Shown: positions 1 through 8,293 of the stretch, one piece after another
How the letters are laid out: each line of letters starts with the position of its first letter
Position numbering within the stretch: position 1 is the first letter of the stretch
Assembly (NCBI GenBank): GCA_052180195.1
Contig: CP197469.1
Origin: Gottfriedia sp002574545
GTDB lineage: Bacteria > Bacillota > Bacilli > Bacillales > Bacillaceae_G
Direction: 5' to 3' (one strand)
DNA length: 64,000 bases
Program-made: the position numbers and the translations under genes
The notes under the pieces: generated by a model
The model's input: only the letters and a program-made list of their open reading frames with translations
Database searches by the model: none
What the model was told of the DNA's origin: nothing

Positions 1-1
1 A

Positions 2-562
2 ACGGGTATGCTTTGTTATTCATTAAAAGGTGGGATTGGAACAGCTTCGCGCGTTATGAAGATGGAACATGGTACATACACAATGGGTGTTTTAGTCTTA
101 TCTAACTTTGGGATTTTAAGTGATTTAAAAGTAAATGGAAAACTAGTTGGAGCAGAATTGAGAGATTTGATCTTAAAGGAACGAGAAGAACAAGATAAGG
201 GTTCAATCATCATGATTGTTGCAACGGACCTTCCCGTATCTGAAAGGCAACTTAATCGAATCATTAAAAGAACAGTTACGGGATTGTCAAGAACAGGCTC
301 AATTATTACAACGGGAAGCGGTGAAGTCGTCATTGGCTTTTCGACTGCAACAAAAATACCTCATGAAAAAACATCGCATTGCATTACACTTCCAACAATA
401 CATGAAGAAGATATTGATCTAGCATTCAGAGCTGTAGGAGAAGCAACAGAAGAAGCAGTTTTAAACTCATTGGTAACAGCAACGCATATAATTGGAAGAG
501 ATGGAAATGAACGGCCAGCTTTTAAAGATTTAGTAGAAAAGTACAATATTAACTTAATATAG
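2..562 (+). CDS. P1 family peptidase (DmpA/BapA-like, S58), C-terminal part
   Basis: The gene enters from the left edge, so its start is outside the window. The frame opens with TGMLCYSLKGGIGTASR, a glycine-rich stretch typical of DmpA-type N-terminal-nucleophile aminopeptidases. These enzymes self-cleave before a serine. The matching site here is the G-S pair in KGSIIMIVATDLP, with the serine codon at 203-205, so the nucleophile and the whole small subunit are inside the window. The family removes N-terminal D- or L-residues or beta-amino acids in the cytoplasm. The substrate cannot be told from sequence. The family call is fairly sure. The gene looks intact as far as it is visible. Confidence 0.8.
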   Translation, partial: TGMLCYSLKGGIGTASRVMKMEHGTYTMGVLVLSNFGILSDLKVNGKLVGAELRDLILKEREEQDKGSIIMIVATDLPVSERQLNRIIKRTVTGLSRTGSIITTGSGEVVIGFSTATKIPHEKTSHCITLPTIHEEDIDLAFRAVGEATEEAVLNSLVTATHIIGRDGNERPAFKDLVEKYNINLI

Positions 563-682
563 ATTAAGGAAATCGATAAACCTTCTAGAAAGGATTGGCC
601 CCTTTATAGTTCTAAAAACGTAATAAAATTCATAAAATACTCTTAACTGTAATTTGGACAAGCATTAAGTTAGGAGGTCATT

Positions 683-952
683 ATGAAAAAAATATATCTT
701 GTTACTATATTTCTTATTTGTTTATATGTTAGTTTTTTAGCTTTTGATTCAATTGGAATAAACAGGTCTAATATATTACTAAAGAAACATAATCAGATTG
801 AAACCAAAAATGGAGTAACAGCCGATCAAACTATTAATATATTGAAGCTACCTTTGCCAAATACGGATTTAAGAAAATATAGTGTAAAAAAATTACCAAT
901 CAATGGCAGTCAAATAGAAGTAAAGAAATTAAACAATCAATCACTTAATTGA
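683..952 (+). CDS. Hypothetical membrane-anchored small protein
   Basis: This 89-residue protein has a strong ribosome site (taggaggtcatt) just before its ATG. Residues 1-23 are a positively charged tip followed by a hydrophobic segment, which looks like an uncleaved signal anchor. The rest is polar, lysine- and asparagine-rich and probably lies outside the membrane. No known domain was recognised. It stands alone, with a clear terminator just downstream, so it is probably monocistronic. Function is unknown. Confidence 0.6.
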   Translation: MKKIYLVTIFLICLYVSFLAFDSIGINRSNILLKKHNQIETKNGVTADQTINILKLPLPNTDLRKYSVKKLPINGSQIEVKKLNNQSLN

Positions 953-977
953 CACGCTAATTAATAGACTTAATAGT

Positions 978-1017
978 AATAGCATTGATAAAAAGATCAA
1001 TGCTATTTTTGTATTTT
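978..1017 (+). terminator. Rho-independent terminator
   Basis: A 12-bp perfect stem (aatagcattgat / atcaatgctatt) with a 6-nt loop is followed by a run of T. It ends the small membrane protein gene upstream. Confidence 0.85.
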
Positions 1018-1148
1018 TTCAATTAATATCGTTTTTTTTCAGGTATTAAACAGATTACTCATCGTTTTCCTATTTTTTAGGTAGGACTATTATAAAACAA
1101 ATAGAATAAATACTTAGAAGGAATAGAGAATGTCATGGAGGATAAATA

Positions 1149-1634
1149 ATGAAAATTGGTTTTCTTATTATTGATATGCAAAAAAATTTTTTAGATGGTA
1201 AAAAAGAGACATTGAATGTTGAAGGTGCTTGTGAATATATAAATTATGTTGCTGATTTAATCCGATCAAAAAATCATTTAGTCATACATGTTAAAGATAT
1301 TGAAGGGGCAGATGAAATAAATTCTGAATTAATTTCTTTCATCCCAGAAATTAAAGTTGAAGAACAAGATATTTGTGTTTCAAAAGAACATTCAAATGCA
1401 TTTTGGAATACTGAATTAGAGCAGATTTTGAAAGAAAATGATGTTGAATTAGTTATAATAGCTGGTTTTGCGGCCGAACATTGTGTTCTATTTACGTATA
1501 ATGGAGCTAGTGAAAGAGGATTTAAACCAGTCTTATTGCAAAATGGACTATTAAGCACAAAAAGTGATGTCATAACTCAAACGTATCGTGATCGAAACAT
1601 TATTTCTTATAATGTGATCCCATACATTATTTAA
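1149..1634 (+). CDS. Isochorismatase-family cysteine hydrolase
   Basis: This 161-residue single-domain protein begins MKIGFLIIDMQ. The catalytic triad of the isochorismatase/nicotinamidase superfamily is visible: Asp9 in IDMQ, Lys79 in VSKEHSNAF, and Cys112 in AEHCV. These enzymes hydrolyse isochorismate, nicotinamide, N-carbamoyl compounds or other amides through a cysteine thioester. The substrate is not evident because no pathway partner is adjacent. The ATG at 1149 is preceded by catggaggataaat, a good ribosome site. The gene is bounded by terminators on both sides and is probably transcribed alone. Confidence 0.85.
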   Translation: MKIGFLIIDMQKNFLDGKKETLNVEGACEYINYVADLIRSKNHLVIHVKDIEGADEINSELISFIPEIKVEEQDICVSKEHSNAFWNTELEQILKENDVELVIIAGFAAEHCVLFTYNGASERGFKPVLLQNGLLSTKSDVITQTYRDRNIISYNVIPYII

Positions 1635-1657
1635 TAAAAAAATAGATTGATAAAGTA

Positions 1658-1697
1658 AAAAAGTGCTCTTATATGTTTGGTCCTTAGAGCACTTTTG
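1658..1697 (+). terminator. Rho-independent terminator
   Basis: An 11-bp stem (aaaagtgctct / agagcactttt) has a long loop of about 17 nt. It follows the isochorismatase-like gene. The A/T tracts on both sides would allow it to work in either direction. Confidence 0.6.
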
Positions 1698-1755
1698 GAA
1701 TTGTAGAATAAAACTAAAAACTATTGTAAATCTAAAGATCGTTCCTTATCTTCTT

Positions 1756-1899
1756 CTATTGGATACGGATTAGTTCATAAATATCAGAGTCATACCGAAC
1801 TCTATTATGCTTGGATTCATTTCGCTCTATTTCTTCTATTTCTTCTCGTAACTCTCCAAACCACCAAAATTTGATCTCAGTTAATAAATTAGTAAGCAT
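1756..1899 (-). CDS. Small hypothetical acidic protein (47 aa)
   Basis: Reading the minus strand from the ATG at 1899 gives a 47-residue frame beginning MLTNLLTEIKFWWFGEL and continuing with a heptad-like Glu/Ile run (REEIEEIE). The ATG is preceded by atagggggaataaa, a strong Shine-Dalgarno at normal spacing. That is the main reason to call it a gene. The FWWFGEL patch followed by an acidic helix suggests a short amphipathic or coiled-coil peptide. No homologue was recognised. Nothing else is seen in 1900-2183 apart from AT-rich sequence. Confidence 0.55.
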   Translation of the reverse strand: MLTNLLTEIKFWWFGELREEIEEIERNESKHNRVRYDSDIYELIRIQ

Positions 1900-2183
1900 T
1901 TTATTCCCCCTATTTTGAATAATGCCTTAACACGATTAGATTATATATCCATTTTTTTAAGCCAATATTGATCTGATGTAAAAGTTAATAAAGTTTTTAT
2001 GTATTAAATGAAGATTTATGATATCGCTCAATTAGGTGAGTCTATTAAATTCGAACCATAGTAGAATTAATTTTTTATTAAATTAAATTTATTTAGAGGG
2101 AAATTATGGATGGATATAGAATATTAAACTATACCTCAAAGATTTATCCTTTATGAATAAATCCCAAAAAGGAGTTGGTATGC

Positions 2184-3140
2184 ATGTCTAATTTTAGATT
2201 AATACCTTACAAGCTGGAAGAAGTTAAAGGTAGTATAAATGAAGTACCACCTGGAGTTCGTTTAATTGAATCTAAATCCATTTGGGACAAAGGGTATCAA
2301 GGGGAAGACGTGGTCGTAGCAGTTATTGATACTGGCTGTCAGACGGACCATCCTGATTTACAAGAGCGAATTATTGGTGGTTATAATTTTACCGAAGATT
2401 ACGGTGGAGATCCTAACGTATTCTTAGATAATAACGGTCATGGTACACATGTCTGTGGAACGATTGCAGCTTCTGAAAATGGAGAAGGTGTTGTAGGAGT
2501 AGCCCCAAAAGCAAAACTCCTCGTTTTAAAAGTGCTAACTGGTGCTGGGGAAGGAAGTATTGAATCAATTGTACAAGCGATTGATTATGCGACGAATTGG
2601 AGAGGCTCAAATGGTGAAACTGTTCGAGTTATTTCAATGTCATTAGGTGGTCCAGTGGATGATTCTTCGTTACATGAAGTGATTCAAAGAGCGGTAAAAC
2701 AAAATATAGCCGTTGTATGCGCAGCTGGTAACGAAGGTGATGGGGATGGCTCAACCAATGAATATAGCTATCCGGGTGCTTATGATGAAGTAATAGAAGT
2801 TGGATCGGTAAGTCTTCAAAAACGTTTATCCAACTTTAGTAATACAAACGATGAAATTGATTTAGTCGCACCAGGAGAAAAGATTTTATCTACTTATCCG
2901 ACAAATCAATATGCTTCTCTTTCTGGTACATCAATGGCAACACCACATGTATCAGGAGCAATTGCATTATTAATTCAGCAGTTTGAGTCTGAGAATAATG
3001 AGAAGATCACTGAACCAGATTTGTTTGAACTGTTAATAAGTCATACAGTACCAATCGGATACAGTAGGTTTGAGGAAGGACATGGACTTTTAAATCTAGG
3101 CGTAAATGTACCCTCAAAATCACCGAATGTACTAAAATAA
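2184..3140 (+). CDS. ispA: Intracellular subtilisin-like serine protease
   Basis: This 318-residue S8 protease has the triad Asp49 (VIDTGC), His86 (NNGHGTHV) and Ser250 (LSGTSMATPHV), at the same positions as I recall for Bacillus IspA. It has no signal peptide and starts with a short propeptide carrying LIPY, the hallmark of intracellular subtilisins kept inactive until processing. The frame is open from a TTG at 2175. The ATG at 2184 is preferred because aaaggag lies 10 nt before it and it gives the family length. It degrades cytoplasmic protein in stationary phase and sporulation (family knowledge). Confidence 0.93.
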   Translation: MSNFRLIPYKLEEVKGSINEVPPGVRLIESKSIWDKGYQGEDVVVAVIDTGCQTDHPDLQERIIGGYNFTEDYGGDPNVFLDNNGHGTHVCGTIAASENGEGVVGVAPKAKLLVLKVLTGAGEGSIESIVQAIDYATNWRGSNGETVRVISMSLGGPVDDSSLHEVIQRAVKQNIAVVCAAGNEGDGDGSTNEYSYPGAYDEVIEVGSVSLQKRLSNFSNTNDEIDLVAPGEKILSTYPTNQYASLSGTSMATPHVSGAIALLIQQFESENNEKITEPDLFELLISHTVPIGYSRFEEGHGLLNLGVNVPSKSPNVLK

Positions 3141-3145
3141 TAAGT

Positions 3146-3187
3146 AAAGTCCCGTGTAGTGTTGCTATACTATTCGGGACTTTTTTT
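3146..3187 (+). terminator. Rho-independent terminator
   Basis: A 9-bp stem aaagtcccg / cgggacttt is followed by seven or more T. It ends ispA. Confidence 0.85.
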
Positions 3188-3225
3188 GGTGAGTAGAAAA
3201 AGTTAAATTTAATAGAGGTGAAATC

Positions 3226-4308
3226 ATGTTTAAAAATCAACTAACTGAACTTTTAAATATAAACTATCCAATTATTCAAGCTCCGATGGCTGGTGGAATC
3301 ACAACCTCAAATTTTGTAGCTGAAGTATCAAATTGTGGAGCTTTAGGTACAATTGGAGCAGGCTATATGACTCCATCACAAATACGTGAACAAATTAGAG
3401 AAATAAAAACGTTAACGAATAAAAGCTTCGGAATTAATTTATTTGTTCCAAATGATTTTATAGTAAATGAAAATGAGATTTCAAATTCCAATGATTTATT
3501 ACAACCTTTTAATGAAGAATTAAAGATAAAGCAAAATGATCGCATTCAAATTCAAAATTTTAATCGTTTTAATGATACATTTCACGAACAAATAAAAGTG
3601 ATCATTGAAGAAGCTGTTCCGATCTGTTCATTTACATTCGGTATACCTTCAAAGGAGATAATTAATGAGTTAAAGCTTCATAATATTATTTTGATTGGAA
3701 CAGCCACTACTGTAAATGAAGCAATTGAAATTGAGAAATCAGGAATGGATTTAATTGTCGTTCAAGGTAGTGAAGCAGGTGGACATCGTGGTCATTTCTT
3801 AAACAATCATGAGGAAAGTTTAATTGGATTAATGTCGCTAATTCCACAAGTAGTTGATCATGTTACTATTCCTGTTATTGCAGCAGGAGGAATAATGGAC
3901 GGAAGAGGTTTAATGGCGTCCATTTGTTTAGGGGCTAAAGCTGTTCAAATGGGTACCGCTTTTCTAACTTGTATTGAAAGTGGGGCACACGAAGTACATA
4001 AGAATGCTATTTTAAATTCTACTGAAGACAAATTAGTTTTGACCCGTGCATTTTCAGGAAAATGGGCAAGAGGAATCGAAAATAAATTTATTACCGAAAT
4101 GAAAAAATACGAAGCAGATTTACCACAGTTTCCCGTACAAAATACGATTACCCAATCGATGAGAAAAGCATCCTCGGTACAAAATAATAAAGAGTTTATG
4201 TCACTTTGGTCGGGACAAAGTCCTAGATTAGCTAAAGAGGAATCGGTAGAAACCTTAATATATGGAATAATGGGTGAAGCTAATAAATTAATTCAAGGTC
4301 TAGGTTGA
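3226..4308 (+). CDS. Nitronate monooxygenase (2-nitropropane dioxygenase family)
   Basis: This 360-residue protein starts with the family signature INYPIIQAPMAGGITT and contains VVQGSEAGGHRGH, the phosphate-binding loop with the catalytic-type histidine, and AAGGIMDGRG and GAKAVQMGTAFL further on. These features define a TIM-barrel FMN enzyme that oxidises nitronates such as propionate 3-nitronate to carbonyl compounds and nitrite. Length and motifs are complete. The ATG has agaggtgaaatc upstream. It stands alone between terminators and probably serves detoxification. Enoyl-ACP reductase FabK shares this fold, but the genomic context gives no support for a fatty-acid role. Confidence 0.88.
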   Translation: MFKNQLTELLNINYPIIQAPMAGGITTSNFVAEVSNCGALGTIGAGYMTPSQIREQIREIKTLTNKSFGINLFVPNDFIVNENEISNSNDLLQPFNEELKIKQNDRIQIQNFNRFNDTFHEQIKVIIEEAVPICSFTFGIPSKEIINELKLHNIILIGTATTVNEAIEIEKSGMDLIVVQGSEAGGHRGHFLNNHEESLIGLMSLIPQVVDHVTIPVIAAGGIMDGRGLMASICLGAKAVQMGTAFLTCIESGAHEVHKNAILNSTEDKLVLTRAFSGKWARGIENKFITEMKKYEADLPQFPVQNTITQSMRKASSVQNNKEFMSLWSGQSPRLAKEESVETLIYGIMGEANKLIQGLG

Positions 4309-4373
4309 ATGAGAAATCCTATTTTATCAATTCATAGGAGGTAATTTTGGTAGTCTATTAATCCGTACAAAAG

Positions 4374-4415
4374 GTTCTAATCGTTTCTTCTAAGAAACGA
4401 TTAGAACTTTTTTTA
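4374..4415. terminator. Bidirectional terminator between converging genes
   Basis: A 16-bp nearly perfect stem (gttctaatcgtttctt / aagaaacgattagaac) is flanked by A and T tracts. It can end the plus-strand nitronate monooxygenase and the minus-strand RraA-like gene. Confidence 0.85.
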
Positions 4416-4427
4416 GTATAATACGAT

Positions 4428-5045
4428 TTACTTTAAAAGCATACGATCAATATACGATTTTATAGCTTCAATATTACCAGATACTTGTTCTTCTCTTTGT
4501 TCATCTTTTTTTATTTTATCTAGTGATTTTTCTAAAATCGTTTTTGCTTTGGATTGAGGGATTACAACTACTCCATCTGCATCACCAACTATAATATCAC
4601 CTGGGTTAACTGATACACCTCCACATGATATTGGTATATTAATTTCACCTATTCCAATTTTTCCACTCGCAGCTACAGTTGTTCCTTTACAAAATACTGG
4701 GAAATTTAATTTTTTAATACCGCATACATCCCGGATTACCCCATCAACAACTATGGCACTAACACCCATTGTTTGTGCCATTCCCACAACAAAGTCACCT
4801 GCAATTGCGCGGTATTGATCCCCCTTTGCATCGATCACGATGACGTCTCCTTGATTTGCTTCGCGAATAGCCTTCAATACAGCTAAGTTATCACCAACAG
4901 GGATTTTAACAGTCAATGCTCTTCCAGTAAATTTAAATTCTTCCTTTATAGGTTTTATTGATGGATCCATATTATTTAGTCCATCCATTACATCTGAAAT
5001 ACAAGTTGTTGGTATATTTTTAAATTGATTAATAATAGAAATCAC
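4428..5045 (-). CDS. RraA-like protein (HMG/CHA aldolase family)
   Basis: This 205-residue protein carries the RraA/aldolase fold motifs: TCISDVMDG near residue 17, GRALTVKIPVGDN, VVDGVIRD at about 102 with the substrate-contacting Arg-Asp pair, and GDIIVGDADGVVVIP near 150. Members include 4-hydroxy-4-methyl-2-oxoglutarate aldolases, oxaloacetate decarboxylases and the RNase E inhibitor RraA. Many are mislabelled as demethylmenaquinone methyltransferases. No aromatic degradation genes are nearby, so the substrate is open. The start is supported by agggagtgattt. It is transcribed alone. Confidence 0.8.
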   Translation of the reverse strand: MISIINQFKNIPTTCISDVMDGLNNMDPSIKPIKEEFKFTGRALTVKIPVGDNLAVLKAIREANQGDVIVIDAKGDQYRAIAGDFVVGMAQTMGVSAIVVDGVIRDVCGIKKLNFPVFCKGTTVAASGKIGIGEINIPISCGGVSVNPGDIIVGDADGVVVIPQSKAKTILEKSLDKIKKDEQREEQVSGNIEAIKSYIDRMLLK

Positions 5046-5406
5046 TCCCTAATAAATCATTTATTTAATGAAATTATATAAATAATTTGTACTAGTTGAG
5101 AATTTCGAAAAAATTATCAAGCTTGATAAAAAATAATTATTGAATTAAGAAAGGTTGCAATAGATTAATATCGAATAAAATAAATTGATAATAAAAAAAA
5201 GATCTATGTTTGTTGTGAAAATCAAGTTGCTTTCAAAAAAAGTTATGAAGACATAAATACCAATAAGTTTTACTTTCTTATTAATATTTTATATTAGCTT
5301 ATTTTTAGACCAGTTCCATTTCAATTAATAGATGAGCCTTAAGAATGTAACAAGATTGACTTCATTATTTAATATATAGAGATATCGGAGTATAGTAACA
5401 TTTAAT
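5046..5406. other. Intergenic, no gene seen
   Basis: This AT-rich stretch lies between two divergent genes. It must hold the promoters for the minus-strand aldolase-like gene and the plus-strand RHH/J gene. No supported frame, RNA or strong hairpin was found. Confidence 0.5.
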
Positions 5407-5422
5407 TAAGGAGTTGAGGTGC

Positions 5423-6034
5423 TTGAGAAACAAAACGAAATACATCTACTTAACACATAAAGTTAAAATAGAATCCACTGAAAAACTGGAAAAGCTATCC
5501 CAACTTACAGGGAAAACTAGTGCTGAATTAATCGAACAAATGATTGAAGAAATGTATGACCTACATATAAATTCAAAAGAAAATGAAGTAAATCTTAATG
5601 AAATGCTAAACGATGAAAATGTTATTGAGGATATAACAGATCAAGAAATAAGAGATGCAGAGCTTAGATGGCAAAATTCAAAACAAGGTATTAAAGATTT
5701 CAGTCAAAGAATGGAAGATTGGAAGAAAGAAGAAAAAAGGAAAAATGCTGAGAAAGCAAAAGAATATAAAAAGAAAATAGTTGATTGGGCTAGAGTCTGG
5801 GAAGATTATTTAAGAAATTACTCTACTTCAATTAAGAAAAATAAAAAACATAATTTTAAGTATTTCAACCCGAATGATAGTGAAGAAATTTGGAAGAAAC
5901 AAATGAGGGAATACACGAAGCTTTGGCACCCTGATTATGCATTAGACCATGGGAATCCACAAAAGTTTGGTGAAATGAAAGCTGAATATGACATTTTAAA
6001 AGGTAAAATTCCAACTGAAGAATATAGTTTATAA
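5423..6034 (+). CDS. RHH-like N-terminus plus C-terminal J-domain-like protein
   Basis: The protein has about 203 residues. The TTG at 5423 is chosen because aaggag at 5408-5413 sits 9 nt upstream. The TTG at 5414 directly abuts that site. Residues 5-50 (THKVKIESTEKLEKL followed by TGKTSAELIEQMIEEM) resemble a ribbon-helix-helix DNA-binding or dimerisation fold. A long charged helix rich in Lys/Glu/Trp follows. The C-terminus has YTKLWHPDYAL, with an HPD tripeptide at 169-171, then KFGEMKAEYDIL, which matches helices II-III of a DnaJ J-domain. HPD is what activates Hsp70. No neighbour explains its role. The J-domain call is an inference from this pattern. Confidence 0.6.
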   Translation: MRNKTKYIYLTHKVKIESTEKLEKLSQLTGKTSAELIEQMIEEMYDLHINSKENEVNLNEMLNDENVIEDITDQEIRDAELRWQNSKQGIKDFSQRMEDWKKEEKRKNAEKAKEYKKKIVDWARVWEDYLRNYSTSIKKNKKHNFKYFNPNDSEEIWKKQMREYTKLWHPDYALDHGNPQKFGEMKAEYDILKGKIPTEEYSL

Positions 6035-6140
6035 TTTTATTGGAAATACATATAACGAATCGACCAATCATTTTGTTTTATATAATCGTAAAAAGTAAGT
6101 AGTGGAACTAATATGATTCCACTACTTATTTAACGCACTG

Positions 6141-6329
6141 TTAATCTTCTTTTACACTATCCTCAGCAATTACTCTTAGTTCTTGATAAAAAAGGTCATG
6201 ATTACATTCTGGATTTTCAGCTTGTTTATATTTGTCTACAATTTCAAGTAATTCACCAGTATCACCTTTTGCATTGATCACTTCTAAAATTTGATTCATA
6301 TCATCAGTGTATTCATCTTCTTTTTTCAT
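6141..6329 (-). CDS. Small acidic hypothetical protein (62 aa)
   Basis: The start at 6329 (MKKEDEYTDDMNQ) is preferred over the in-frame ATG at 6347, because aatggaggatctgta places GGAGG at the right distance from it. The protein is strongly acidic and helical, with two cysteine-free halves joined by ENPECNHD, which holds its only Cys and His. It is soluble and has no signal peptide. No family was recognised. It converges on the RHH/J gene. Function is unknown. Confidence 0.6.
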   Translation of the reverse strand: MKKEDEYTDDMNQILEVINAKGDTGELLEIVDKYKQAENPECNHDLFYQELRVIAEDSVKED

Positions 6330-6602
6330 TACAGATCCTCCATTCACATGTAGATGTTTATTATTATTTGCTAGCTTGATGAAAAAAATAAATCGATTTT
6401 GAAATAAACATGTAAGATTAAAAACCGAGAAGAGAATTTTATATACCCCACCTTTTTAAGAAAGTGTGATTCTCGGCAAGGCGTTTCATACTTTTTAAAA
6501 TAAAAAATAAGATTTGAATTTTCTAGTGAAATAGTATAATTTGGATATAAATTATCGATACGAAAATACTATTGATGATTGAAAAATGGTGGGGGATTAA
6601 TA

Positions 6603-7781
6603 ATGAACTTTAACTTTAATGAAGAACATAATAGAAAAAATACTAAAAGTACAAAGTGGGACTCAATTGATCGAGTATTTGGATGTACGGATGTTCTACC
6701 TTTATGGGTTGCCGATATGGATTTTGCATGTGCACCGGGGATTGTAGAGGCTATAACGAAACGCGCTCAACATCCTATTTATGGTTATGGACATATACCT
6801 GAAGAATTTTTTGAATCAGCAATAAATTGGGCAAGTAAACGTTATCGTACATCAATTAAAAGAGAATGGTTAACAAATGTTCCAGGTGTCGTTCCTGCTT
6901 TAAATTTAGCAATAGATGCTTTTACAAAACCAGGTGATCAAATTATCATTCAGCCACCAGTTTATTTTCCATTTTTCAGTACAATTAGAAATAATGGAAG
7001 AAACATCGTTGAGAATGCTTTAATTGAAGAAGATGGTTATTACTATATGGATTTAGAAGATTTAGAAAATAAGATCACTTCTAAAACTAAAATGATGATT
7101 CTTTGTAGTCCTGCAAATCCAGTTGGAAGAGTCTGGTCGAAAGAAGAGTTATCTGGTTTGTTTGAAATATGCAAAAGGAATAAAATTGTAGTAATTGCAG
7201 ATGAAATACATGCAGATTTAGTCTACAAAAAAGGTAGTCACACACCTTTTTATTCATTAAGTGAAGATGCAGCAAATATGAGTATTACATTTATGTCTCC
7301 AAGCAAAACATTCAATATTGCAGGCTTATTTTCGTCATTTGCTGTTATTCCAAATCAAGATTTATTTACAGAGTTTTCTCATGCAATTGCTCGTTCAAGT
7401 TTAGAAAACTTAAATATTTTTGGCATTGAGGCAGTTATAGCAGCATATAACGAAGGTGAAAAATGGCTTGATGAATTATTGATTTATTTAAAAGAAAATG
7501 CAGAGTTTATAGATCATTACTTAAAAACAAATATTCGAGAAGTAAAAATGAGAGTTACAGAAGCGACATACCTAGGATGGCTTGATTTTAGAGGTTTAGG
7601 TCTAAAAGGTGACCAATTAAACGAATTTATAATTAATGATGCAAAATTAGGATTAAATGAAGGTCGTGGTTTTGGAATAAATGGAGATGGTTTTATGAGA
7701 TTGAATTACGCATGTACACGTAAAACATTAGAAGAAGCCATGTCACGATTAGAAAAAGCTGTAAATGCTAGAAAGAAATAG
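6603..7781 (+). CDS. MalY/PatB-type PLP aminotransferase, probable cystathionine beta-lyase
   Basis: The protein has 392 residues from the ATG at 6603, which follows gtgggggattaata. An in-frame TTG at 6579 lies upstream of that ribosome site and is not favoured. It is a fold-type I PLP enzyme: LPLWVADMDF is the MalY/PatB signature, SPANPVGRVW and ADEIHADLVY hold the cofactor contacts, and Lys235 in SPSKTFNIAGL is the Schiff-base lysine. MalY/PatB enzymes cleave C-S bonds of cystathionine or cysteine, giving homocysteine or H2S, pyruvate and ammonia. It is followed 16 nt later by a VOC gene and probably forms an operon with it. The exact substrate is inferred from the family. Confidence 0.85.
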   Translation: MNFNFNEEHNRKNTKSTKWDSIDRVFGCTDVLPLWVADMDFACAPGIVEAITKRAQHPIYGYGHIPEEFFESAINWASKRYRTSIKREWLTNVPGVVPALNLAIDAFTKPGDQIIIQPPVYFPFFSTIRNNGRNIVENALIEEDGYYYMDLEDLENKITSKTKMMILCSPANPVGRVWSKEELSGLFEICKRNKIVVIADEIHADLVYKKGSHTPFYSLSEDAANMSITFMSPSKTFNIAGLFSSFAVIPNQDLFTEFSHAIARSSLENLNIFGIEAVIAAYNEGEKWLDELLIYLKENAEFIDHYLKTNIREVKMRVTEATYLGWLDFRGLGLKGDQLNEFIINDAKLGLNEGRGFGINGDGFMRLNYACTRKTLEEAMSRLEKAVNARKK

Positions 7782-7797
7782 ATAAGGAGAGGGCAAT

Positions 7798-8247
7798 ATG
7801 ACGTTAAAAATAACACCATGTATTGTTATGTCTGGGAATGCTAAGGAAGCAGTTCATTTTTATGAAAAAGAACTAGAAGCAGAGGTTCTAACTATACAAA
7901 CATACGGTGAAATGCCAATACCTTGTCCAGAAGCACTAAAAAATAGTGTTGCAAATGCAATTTTAAAAATCGGTGAAAGTGAGCTTATGTTATTCGATGC
8001 CCCTATTCAATCAAAACCAGTGATAGATAAAGATTCTCAGGCAAATACATCTATTTCTGAAAATAAAAAAGTAGAAGTCACGATTAACCTTTCAATCGAT
8101 AGTGTGGAAAAAACAAAGCGCATTTTTAAATCATTACAACAAGGTGGACATGTCATTGCCCCGTTAGAATCAGTACCATTTAGTCCCGCATTCGGAACAG
8201 TTACAGATCAGTTCGGCGTTACATTCATATTAATAACTATAAAGTAA
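7798..8247 (+). CDS. VOC family protein (PhnB-like)
   Basis: This 149-residue protein has the PhnB-like opening ITPCIVMSGNAKEAVHFYEKEL and repeats the beta-alpha-beta-beta-beta unit of glyoxalase/bleomycin-resistance proteins. GTVTDQFGVTFILI at the end is the usual C-terminal strand. aaggagagggcaat precedes the ATG. It starts 16 nt after the PLP enzyme and is probably cotranscribed. VOC proteins bind metals and act on, or sequester, small electrophiles and antibiotics. No specific substrate can be named. Confidence 0.8.
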   Translation: MTLKITPCIVMSGNAKEAVHFYEKELEAEVLTIQTYGEMPIPCPEALKNSVANAILKIGESELMLFDAPIQSKPVIDKDSQANTSISENKKVEVTINLSIDSVEKTKRIFKSLQQGGHVIAPLESVPFSPAFGTVTDQFGVTFILITIK

Positions 8248-8293
8248 AATACATATAATTTTATAGTTTGATTGCAAAAAGGGGGGAGATTAA

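Noticed and set aside
6420..6482. Terminator or riboswitch from ccgagaa / ttctcgg
   Set aside because: Seven-bp arms about 40 nt apart without a T tract or any known core. Too weak.
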